A stretch of 33,443 bases of DNA, from positions 4,159,937 to 4,193,379 of the forward strand of contig CP070812.1 in NCBI GenBank assembly GCA_020344015.1. Direction: 5' to 3'. A program made the position numbers and the translations under genes. Shown here piece after piece: positions 7,966-14,278 of the stretch. Within the stretch, counting starts at the first letter, position 1. Each line of letters begins with the position of its first letter. A model generated the notes under the pieces. The model made no database searches and was not told the DNA's origin. It saw nothing but the letters and a program-made list of their open reading frames with translations. This DNA comes from Gemmatimonadota bacterium (GTDB taxonomy: Bacteria; Gemmatimonadota; Gemmatimonadetes; Palauibacterales; KS3-K002).

Positions 7966-9533
7966 GAGGCGCCTTGCGTTGGCCGGGTCGGATCCGCAAG
8001 GCGATCGCTGCGGCGGTGGCCGCGACCGGCCGGCCGCTGCGCCGGCCCTTCGTCTGGGGGGTCGGCGCAGGGATCGCGGTCGTCCTGATATTCCGTGGCG
8101 GCAATACCATTACCTCCACGGACAGCTTTTGTGAGTCGTGTCACGTCCATCCCCAGGCGACCTCCTCCTGGATCCAATCGACTCATTACGCGACGAAGAG
8201 CGGCACGGTGGTCCACTGTGTCGAATGCCATCTCCCCCCCGGGGGTATGGCCTACGCGACCGAGAAGACAAGGCTCGGGATCCGCGACGCCTTTGGTGCG
8301 GTCTTCAAGGACCGAGAATCGTTCGACTGGGAAGAACGTTCGCAGCTCGAGCGCGCGCGCAACTACACGTTCCGCGAGTCGTGCCTGGAATGCCATCCGA
8401 ACCTCTTTCCGATCGAGCTCACCGACGAGGGCGAGGAAGCACACCTGCACTACGAGCGGCGCTCCGATGAACTGCGCTGCCTCAATTGCCACCTGCAGGT
8501 CGGGCACTACGATCCCGATGCCGCAAAAGAGATCGACTTCGGACTAGTCGAGATTGCCGACGCGGAGATCTTCGCCGCCCCGGCGAGGGTCGAGGGGTTC
8601 GTCGACTACACCGAGTTCATCCCGGGCACCAGCGTGTCGTTCGACGTGGTGGCCATCCCCGGCGGCACCTTCGAGATGGGGAGCCCCGGGTGGGAACCTT
8701 ACCGCGGTGACGACGAGGGTCCCGTGCACACGGTCACGCTCAGCCCCTTCTGGATGGGGCGAGTCGAGGTCACGTGGGACGAGTTCGAGGCCTGGTACCG
8801 CGCTACCAAAGCGGAAGGGCGCACCGATATGCGCCAGGCGCAGATGAGCGCTCCGGGCGTCGATGCGGTCACCGGCGCCACTCCGCCCTACGTGCCCCCC
8901 GATCAAGGCTGGGGCAAAGGCGATCGCCCTGCCATCACCATGACGCATCACGCGGCCCAGGAGTATACGCGCTGGCTCTCGACCGTGACCGGCAAACACT
9001 ACCGGCTACCGACCGAGGCCGAGTGGGAGTACGCCGCCCGGGCGGGAACCCAGTCCACCTACTTCTTCGAGGGGAACCCAAACCAGTACACGGAGCGCCG
9101 GTTCTGGAACCGGCTTTTTGGAGCAGACACCGAGGTGCTCGATAGCTTCGTGGTCCACGCGGGCAACAGCGGAAGCCGCACCCAGCCGCCGTCCGAGGTG
9201 GCGCCCAACCCGTTCGGCCTGGTCAACATGCTGGGCAACGTCCGCGAGTTTTGCCTCGACTGGTACGCGCCCGACGCTTACCAGGACCGCGCCGGCGGCA
9301 CGGCGATCCTCGACCCGCGTGGGCCGGCGACTGGGAGCGAGCACGTGGTTCGGGGTGGGTCGTTCCGCAGCGATCCGGCCGATCTGCGAGCGGCCGCGCG
9401 CGACCGTACGCGCAGCGATGCCTGCCGTATGACGGACCCGCAAGCTCCGAAGAGCATCTGGTGGTATTCCGATTGTACAGACATAGGATTTCGCATAGTG
9501 CGTGAGATGACGCCGGAAGGAGAGCCACGATGA
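7962..9533 (+). CDS. Tetraheme NapC/NirT-type cytochrome c fused to an FGE-sulfatase-like domain
   Basis: 523 aa from GTG 7962, overlapping the previous stop. One hydrophobic segment near residues 30-45 anchors the protein. Residues 55-180 contain four CxxCH heme motifs (CESCH 57, CVECH 86, CLECH 141, CLNCH 173) and the HYATKSGTVVHCVECH region typical of NapC/NirT/NrfH quinol dehydrogenases. From about 228 to 516 follows a formylglycine-generating-enzyme (SUMF1-like) domain: VAIPGGTFEMGS, YRLPTEAEWEYAAR, NPFGLVNMLGNVREFCLDWY, VVRGGSF and DIGFRIV. True FGEs carry two active cysteines just after RGGS[FY]; here that stretch is RSDPADLRAAARDRTR, so sulfatase activation is unlikely. The domain may instead bind a ligand or partner. 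Likely role: carry electrons between quinones and the exported enzymes on either side. The fusion is seen directly. Confidence 0.88.
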   Translation: MRGALRWPGRIRKAIAAAVAATGRPLRRPFVWGVGAGIAVVLIFRGGNTITSTDSFCESCHVHPQATSSWIQSTHYATKSGTVVHCVECHLPPGGMAYATEKTRLGIRDAFGAVFKDRESFDWEERSQLERARNYTFRESCLECHPNLFPIELTDEGEEAHLHYERRSDELRCLNCHLQVGHYDPDAAKEIDFGLVEIADAEIFAAPARVEGFVDYTEFIPGTSVSFDVVAIPGGTFEMGSPGWEPYRGDDEGPVHTVTLSPFWMGRVEVTWDEFEAWYRATKAEGRTDMRQAQMSAPGVDAVTGATPPYVPPDQGWGKGDRPAITMTHHAAQEYTRWLSTVTGKHYRLPTEAEWEYAARAGTQSTYFFEGNPNQYTERRFWNRLFGADTEVLDSFVVHAGNSGSRTQPPSEVAPNPFGLVNMLGNVREFCLDWYAPDAYQDRAGGTAILDPRGPATGSEHVVRGGSFRSDPADLRAAARDRTRSDACRMTDPQAPKSIWWYSDCTDIGFRIVREMTPEGEPR

Positions 9534-10867
9534 TCGAGAAGAAGGACGGACCCAGCCGACGCGAGTTCATCGAGACCGTCGGACTGATCGGTGCAGCGGG
9601 GGCGATGGGAGCGATGGTCGCCGGCTGCGGCGGTGTCGGCGAACAGTACGCCGATTACCCGTGGCCGCCCCTATTGGACCAGGCACCCGACGGACCCGTG
9701 CTGAGGGCGGGGCTTATCGGCTGTGGCGGCCGCGGGACGGGCGCCGTCCGCGACTTTCTCAGTGCCGGGCCCAACCTCGAGATCGTTGCCCTGGCCGACT
9801 GTTTCCGCGACCGCGTGGGCAGCTGCCGGGAGACTCTCCGGGAAGAGGAAGGTGTGGAGGTACCGGACGAGTTCTGCTTCGACGGCTTCGATGCATACGA
9901 GCGCTTGCTCGAGACCGAGATCGACCTGGTCCTGATGGCAACGCCACCCTATTTCCGACCCGAGCACTTCGAGGCCTGCGTCGACGCACGCAAGCACGTG
10001 TTCATGGAGAAACCGGTGGCGGTGGACCCCGTCGGGGCGCGCTCGGTCATGGCCTCAGCCCGCACCGCCGACGGGCTCGGCTTATCTGTCGTCACCGGCA
10101 CCCAGCGCCGCCACCAGGCCAACTACCTCGAGACCTTCCGTAGAGTCACGCGCGGCGCCATCGGCGATGTCGTCAGCGCCAACTGTTACTGGAACGGCCA
10201 GGTCCCGTGGTGGCGCGAACGCCAGAGCGGCTGGAGCGACATGGAGTACATGGTGCGCGATTGGGTGAATTGGACCTGGCTCTCGGGCGACCACATAGTC
10301 GAGCAACACGTGCACAACCTGGACGCGATCAGCTGGTTCCTCGGCGACGCCCATCCGGAAAAAGCGGTCGGAGTCGGCGGCCGCTGGCGGCGACCCAGCG
10401 GCGACCAGTACGACTTCTTCAGCATCGACTTCTCGTTCGAGAACGATGTGCACGTGCACAGCATGTGCCGACAGATCGCTGGCTGCACCAACAACGTTTC
10501 AGAATTCGTACGCGGCAGCGACGGCTACACCAACTGTGTCGATAAGATCTGGCAGCCCGACGGCACGCTGTCCTGGGAATACCCCTACGAGCTGGACGAA
10601 GAGGGAGAAAAGATCGGACCACGACCCTACCGGCAGGAGCACGTCGATCTGGTAACCGCGGTCCGTACTAACTCGCCGGTCAACGAGGCCTACCGGACGG
10701 CAGTCTCCACCCTGATCGCGATCATGGGCCGCATCTCGTGCTACACCGGCCAGGAGGTCACCTGGGACGAGATGATGGAGTCGGGCCTCAAGCTGGGGCC
10801 GGGCCGCTTGGCGTTCGGACCCTCGGAACTGGTGAGGGCCGTAGTCCCGGTCCCGGGAACGGAGTAA
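9530..10867 (+). CDS. TAT-exported lipoprotein oxidoreductase, Gfo/Idh/MocA family
   Basis: 445 aa. ATG at 9530 overlaps the cytochrome stop (ATGA) and has GGAAGGAGAG at 9515-9524. A twin-arginine motif (PSRREFIE, Arg10-Arg11) and lipobox (MVAGC, Cys33) predict export with bound cofactor and lipid anchoring. The Rossmann motif GLIGCGGRGTGA (61-72), ending with an acidic residue after strand 2 (VALADC), and the EKPVAVDP signature (160-167) define the Gfo/Idh/MocA family. These enzymes oxidise or reduce sugars, inositols or glycosides with tightly or loosely bound NAD(P). An exported member must keep its nicotinamide bound, as in periplasmic glucose-fructose oxidoreductase, or use another acceptor; the neighbouring cytochrome would be a natural one. 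It is the last gene of the operon; a palindromic repeat follows. Confidence 0.9.
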   Translation: MIEKKDGPSRREFIETVGLIGAAGAMGAMVAGCGGVGEQYADYPWPPLLDQAPDGPVLRAGLIGCGGRGTGAVRDFLSAGPNLEIVALADCFRDRVGSCRETLREEEGVEVPDEFCFDGFDAYERLLETEIDLVLMATPPYFRPEHFEACVDARKHVFMEKPVAVDPVGARSVMASARTADGLGLSVVTGTQRRHQANYLETFRRVTRGAIGDVVSANCYWNGQVPWWRERQSGWSDMEYMVRDWVNWTWLSGDHIVEQHVHNLDAISWFLGDAHPEKAVGVGGRWRRPSGDQYDFFSIDFSFENDVHVHSMCRQIAGCTNNVSEFVRGSDGYTNCVDKIWQPDGTLSWEYPYELDEEGEKIGPRPYRQEHVDLVTAVRTNSPVNEAYRTAVSTLIAIMGRISCYTGQEVTWDEMMESGLKLGPGRLAFGPSELVRAVVPVPGTE

Positions 10868-10874
10868 ACAGTGG

Positions 10875-10929
10875 CCGGTAGCCAGTGGACGTAGCCGGGG
10901 GACGTTTGTCACCGGCTACCAGCTACCGG
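10875..10929. repeat. Heptamer-like palindromic repeat downstream of the Gfo/Idh gene
   Basis: CCGGTAGC (10875-10882), GTAGCCGG (10891-10898), CCGGCTAC (10912-10919) and GCTACCGG (10922-10929) are interlocking copies of one GGTAGCC-like unit. The inner pair and the outer pair are each exact inverted complements, giving a 16-bp stem with one internal bulge and a 13-base loop. There is no T-run, so it is not a classical intrinsic terminator, though it lies between two convergent genes. It could be a copy of a dispersed intergenic palindromic element. Confidence 0.6.
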
Positions 10930-10987
10930 TCGCGGTCCTGGGGATGGTGCGGCCGAAGCATCACTGCTCATTCCGCCGCTTGCGTGC

Positions 10988-12304
10988 TCAGATCAGTAGA
11001 TACTTGCGGTGCTCGAGATCCGTAATCGTGGTCCTGAAACTCTCCCATTCGCGGGTCTTGATTCTCATGTAATTGGAAAACAGCTGAGAGCCTAGAGACT
11101 CCTTCATAAAGGCACTGTCCTCTGCTTCCATCAAAGCGGGGAAGATGTCGCGCGGTAGGTAGCGTCGATCGAAGACCTTCGGTTGCATTTCTGGTTTGTA
11201 GTTGCTGCCGAGGTCCGGTTGTCCGGGATCCTCTTTGCCGGCGATTCCGGCAAGCCCCATGAAGATCACGATAGCGAATTGCAGATAGACGTTTCCGGTC
11301 GCATCTGGGCACCGCAGCTCCAACCGGGTGTCCTCTGGTCCCGCAGCATAAGGAATCCTGACCATCGAGCTGCGGTTTCGCAGACCCCAGCCCCGTACAA
11401 CGGGAGCTTCCTTGTCCAAGACATAGGCCTTATAGGAGTTGACGGTAGACGCAAGCACGATGGACGCTTCCCGTGCGTGCTTGACGATCCCACCCATGAA
11501 ATACATCAGCGTCTCACTGAGATGATATTCCCTGTCTTCGTCATAACAAAGGTTTGCTCCATTGAGATCGGAAATGGAGACATGGATGTGAAAGGCATTG
11601 CGGTTGAAACCGGTGAACGGCTTTGCCATGAAGGTCGCATGTAGCTGGTGCCTCGCGGCGACCTCTTTGGTGACAAACTCAAACAGGACGGTCCGGTCGG
11701 CAACGCTCAGCGGATCACCCGGTTCTAAGTTGATTTCATGCTGTGACGAGGTGACCTCGTGGTGCGTTTTCTCATACTTGACCCCGCAGCGTCCCAAGAC
11801 GTCTACGATTTCCTGACGCACCACTTCACCGACATCCGAGGGGGATGAGTCGAAATAGTCGAGCTTGTCGGAATGGATTTCACCGCCGAATTCGTGACCC
11901 CTGAGAAGGAAGAACTCATGCTCCGGACCCATCATTAACTTTATCTGAAAGTCGTTTGCGGCTTTTTCGACTGCCCGCTCCAGAGCAAGTCTCGGGTCAA
12001 CATCCGATCGTGATCCGTCCTGATTGAAGATCTGCCCGATGAAGAACCCGACCTTCTTGTCGCCGAAATCTACCAGATGGAAACTGTCCACAATCGGCTT
12101 CAGAACCCTGTCGCTGTCATCGACTGTTGCAATCCCGGGAATGGAGCTTCCGTCGATCCCCACGCCGTTCTTTAAGATCCTCTCAATGTTGTTGGGATTG
12201 ACCGTAACGTTTTTCAGGCGCCCATTCAGGTCCGTGAAGAACAGCTTGGTGGTGGTGTTGCTATTCAGCTGTTCCTCGATCTTCGCCAGCTCCCAGTCAC
12301 ACAT
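10988..12304 (-). CDS. Glutamine-synthetase-family ligase with altered substrate site
   Basis: 438 aa, close to the length of type I glutamine synthetases. Family motifs are all present: GIDGSSI (49-55), PEHEFF (Glu128, Glu130), HHEVTSSQHE (Glu183, Glu190), FHIHVSIS (His239, His241), TVNSYK, EAPV (Glu299), RNRSSMVRIP (Arg309, Arg316) and RLELRCPD (Glu329, Arg331). The Arg that contacts glutamate in Salmonella GlnA (Arg321, in NSYKRL) is Ala293 here, and the residue matching Gly265 is Arg235, so the amino-acid substrate is probably not ordinary L-glutamate. No adenylylation tyrosine motif is seen. The ATG is 20 bases after the aminomutase stop on the same strand, with GAGAG upstream. ATP-dependent amidation or gamma-glutamyl-type ligation of a beta-amino acid made by the aminomutase is a reasonable inference. 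Low GC compared with neighbours. Confidence 0.85.
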   Translation of the reverse strand: MCDWELAKIEEQLNSNTTTKLFFTDLNGRLKNVTVNPNNIERILKNGVGIDGSSIPGIATVDDSDRVLKPIVDSFHLVDFGDKKVGFFIGQIFNQDGSRSDVDPRLALERAVEKAANDFQIKLMMGPEHEFFLLRGHEFGGEIHSDKLDYFDSSPSDVGEVVRQEIVDVLGRCGVKYEKTHHEVTSSQHEINLEPGDPLSVADRTVLFEFVTKEVAARHQLHATFMAKPFTGFNRNAFHIHVSISDLNGANLCYDEDREYHLSETLMYFMGGIVKHAREASIVLASTVNSYKAYVLDKEAPVVRGWGLRNRSSMVRIPYAAGPEDTRLELRCPDATGNVYLQFAIVIFMGLAGIAGKEDPGQPDLGSNYKPEMQPKVFDRRYLPRDIFPALMEAEDSAFMKESLGSQLFSNYMRIKTREWESFRTTITDLEHRKYLLI

Positions 12305-12324
12305 TGCTTTCTCTCGACAAATGG

Positions 12325-13404
12325 TTAGTTGGCAGGGATAACCCGAGTCTTTGTCAGTTGTCCCTTGTGGTTTCTGAGCGTGTATTCCTTCTCGTTCTTG
12401 CCGACGATGTAATAATCGGGCATCAGCGGAATCTTGCCGATATTGGTGGCCAGCACATACGTCGGTTGCGCCATACCGGTGGTATGGCCACGCAACGCGT
12501 CGCGAATCAGCTCGGCACCCTTTTCCACGGGAGTGCGGAAATGGTCGATCCCCGGCGCTGGTTCACAATTGAAGAGATAATAGGGCCGGATCCGGGTGCG
12601 CAGCAGTTTCTGGTGCAGTTCCCGGAAGGTCGACACATCATCGTTGATTCCCTTCAGCAAGACCGCCTGATTCCCTACATTGATCCCGCAACTCATCAGT
12701 GCGTATACGGCTCTTTCTGTCATTTCGGTGATCTCTTTGGGGTGGTTGCACTGGGTGTTCACCCACACCGGAACCGGGTGAAAGCCACCGATCGCCTTCT
12801 TCAAGCCTTCCGTGATTCGGTGAGGTAAGACGATCGGAAGCCGTGAGCCGAATCGGATCATCTCAATGTGCGGGATCTCGCGCAGCTTGCTCACCAGGTA
12901 TTCCAGTTTGTCATCGGAAAGCAACAGCGGGTCGCCACCCGTTATCAGGACATCGCGAATCTCTCTGTGGTCGGCAATCCATTGTAGTCCTTCGTCAACA
13001 TCGAAGTGTAGTTGCAGATCCTGATCGACAACCAGTTCCTTTCGGAAACAGTGACGACAGTAATTCGCGCAGACCTCTACAACGGTAAAGGCGATCCGGT
13101 CATCGTACTGACGGGCAATACTGTCAGGACGAACTTCTCCCGTGGCACGGTTCTCTTTCCAAACCAGGTAGTTGTCCATCCCAAACTCGTTCAATTCCTC
13201 CTTTCTAGACGGAATGACCTGCATCCTGATCGGGCACTGCGGATCGTCCTTGTCCATCAGTGACGCAAAATAGGGTGTTGTCCCCCATCTGGTCTTCAGT
13301 GTCTGGATAGCCGCTCTTTCATCGTCCGTTACATTTATGTACTTTTCGAGTTCCTCAAGTGTGTTCACTTGGTTCTGCATCTGCTCTACCCATTCTTCTG
13401 CCAT
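12325..13404 (-). CDS. KamA-family radical SAM aminomutase (lysine/glutamate 2,3-aminomutase-like), short form
   Basis: 359 aa. Start set at ATG 13404, which has a strong AGGAGG five bases upstream; the in-frame ATG at 13464 lacks one. CANYCRHC (Cys112, Cys116, Cys119) is the radical-SAM CxxxCxxC cluster, GGDPLLL (156-162) binds SAM, and Lys324 in GKIPLMPDYY matches the PLP lysine of lysine 2,3-aminomutase. The family moves an alpha-amino group to the beta carbon. The acidic pair binding the lysine side chain in Clostridium LAM (Asp293, Asp330) appears as Glu281 and Ala319, with a two-residue gap, and does not match the Lys/Asn pair reported for glutamate 2,3-aminomutase either, so the substrate is open. 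It lacks the C-terminal extension of ~416-residue LAMs. It is too different from EpmB at CANYCRHCFRKEL for that call. It lies between the regulator and the ligase in one operon. Confidence 0.87.
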   Translation of the reverse strand: MAEEWVEQMQNQVNTLEELEKYINVTDDERAAIQTLKTRWGTTPYFASLMDKDDPQCPIRMQVIPSRKEELNEFGMDNYLVWKENRATGEVRPDSIARQYDDRIAFTVVEVCANYCRHCFRKELVVDQDLQLHFDVDEGLQWIADHREIRDVLITGGDPLLLSDDKLEYLVSKLREIPHIEMIRFGSRLPIVLPHRITEGLKKAIGGFHPVPVWVNTQCNHPKEITEMTERAVYALMSCGINVGNQAVLLKGINDDVSTFRELHQKLLRTRIRPYYLFNCEPAPGIDHFRTPVEKGAELIRDALRGHTTGMAQPTYVLATNIGKIPLMPDYYIVGKNEKEYTLRNHKGQLTKTRVIPAN

Positions 13405-13478
13405 CTGTTCCTCCTGATTTTTCCGACACAACCGTTCATCGATATGAGAGTAACATTCGGACACGGTGTTCTTGCGAA

Positions 13479-14132
13479 TCAGACGCCCGTGCTAATCCTG
13501 GCGATCTTTGATCCCGTCTCGATCCAATGCTGCCGAACCACTTCCTCAATCGCGCCCGCTTCTTTCGACGTGAGACTCTTGATAATATTCCGGTGCCGCT
13601 TGCCAATCTCGCTGGGAGTGTACAGCCTGCTCCAATGCTGGAAGAACAGAATGTTCAGCTTCAGAGACAAGCGATTGGCATATTCCAGCAATTGACCATT
13701 GTCGGACTTGCTGATTAGCAGATCGTGAAACTCGCCGCCGGCCTCGACGACCGCTTTGTGGTTGCGCTTATCTGCAGCGTCTTCCATCTGATCCACCAGG
13801 GCCTCGAGCTTGGCGATCTCTCTTCTAGAAAGACGGTTGCAGCTCTCCATGACCGCGTACCCTTCCAGAACACCGCGCGTCGTGTAGCTGTCGATGATCT
13901 GTTCGGGGGAGAGCACCGGAATGGAATGGCCCACCTGGGGGCGATAATCGACCAGTCCGTTCAGTCTAAGCTCCCACATCGCCTCGCGTACTGGTGCCCT
14001 GCTGATCCCCAACTGCTTGGCCAGAAGGCTCTCCTTCAGTTGGTCTCCCGGACGCAGCTCACCGGACAAGAGAAGCTGATAGACATAGTCAACGACGTGA
14101 TCCTTGTAGGTCTTTTTCGCGATTTCCGACAC
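13479..14132 (-). CDS. GntR-family transcriptional regulator, FadR/FCD type
   Basis: 217 aa from GTG 14132. An in-frame ATG at 14180 exists but lies inside a predicted -10 element, so it would not be on the transcript; the GTG gives the usual FadR-type start SEIAKKTYKDHVVDYVY. The N-terminal winged helix shows LLSGELRPGDQLKESLLAKQLGISRAPVREAMWEL, the classic GntR signature. Residues 80-215 are an all-helical FCD ligand domain with EFHDLLI and the closing QHWIETG helix that contribute metal-binding His residues in this group. FCD regulators usually respond to small carboxylates or amino acids and bind near their own operon. It is followed after 74 bases by the aminomutase and then the ligase, all on the same strand, so it most likely controls them and itself. 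Confidence 0.88.
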   Translation of the reverse strand: MSEIAKKTYKDHVVDYVYQLLLSGELRPGDQLKESLLAKQLGISRAPVREAMWELRLNGLVDYRPQVGHSIPVLSPEQIIDSYTTRGVLEGYAVMESCNRLSRREIAKLEALVDQMEDAADKRNHKAVVEAGGEFHDLLISKSDNGQLLEYANRLSLKLNILFFQHWSRLYTPSEIGKRHRNIIKSLTSKEAGAIEEVVRQHWIETGSKIARISTGV

Positions 14133-14150
14133 AGACAGACCCTGGTTAAG

Positions 14151-14171
14151 TGTCGACTGTCGACTGTCGAC
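14151..14171. promoter_or_regulatory. Triple TGTCGAC direct repeat, candidate operator of the GntR operon
   Basis: TGTCGAC occurs three times head to tail (14151-14157, 14158-14164, 14165-14171); each contains the palindrome GTCGAC. The array abuts the predicted -10 box and would cover the transcription start, a good place for autorepression by the GntR protein. Confidence 0.5.
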
Positions 14172-14199
14172 ATTGTACATTTGTTGGGTCAGATGTCAA
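14172..14199 (-). promoter_or_regulatory. Strong sigma70-like promoter for the GntR-aminomutase-ligase operon
   Basis: On the minus strand TTGACA (14194-14199, perfect -35) is followed after 16 bases by TACAAT (14172-14177, 5/6 match to the -10). The start of transcription would fall near 14165, inside the TGTCGAC repeats and about 33 bases before the GTG at 14132. This promoter is the reason for rejecting the ATG at 14180 as start codon. Confidence 0.6.
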
Positions 14200-14278
14200 T
14201 ACTGGGTCTGGCCTCATGCTGGCCCGGCCAGCTTGACGGCCGTGTCGATGCACGGCTCGGATAGGGGCGAAAGAGAGG

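Noticed and set aside
8644..9510. FGE-like domain as activator of the two sulfatases in the window
   Set aside because: The catalytic cysteine pair after RGGSF is absent, so formylglycine formation is not supported.
12325..13404. EpmB (EF-P lysine beta-lysylation) assignment for the aminomutase
   Set aside because: The length is near EpmB, but the radical-SAM motif and C-terminal GKIPLMPDYY region are closer to KamA/EAM-type enzymes, and no EpmA or efp gene is nearby.
14133..14180. ATG at 14180 as start of the GntR regulator
   Set aside because: It overlaps the -10 of a near-consensus promoter and has no ribosome site; the GTG at 14132 fits the family N-terminus.
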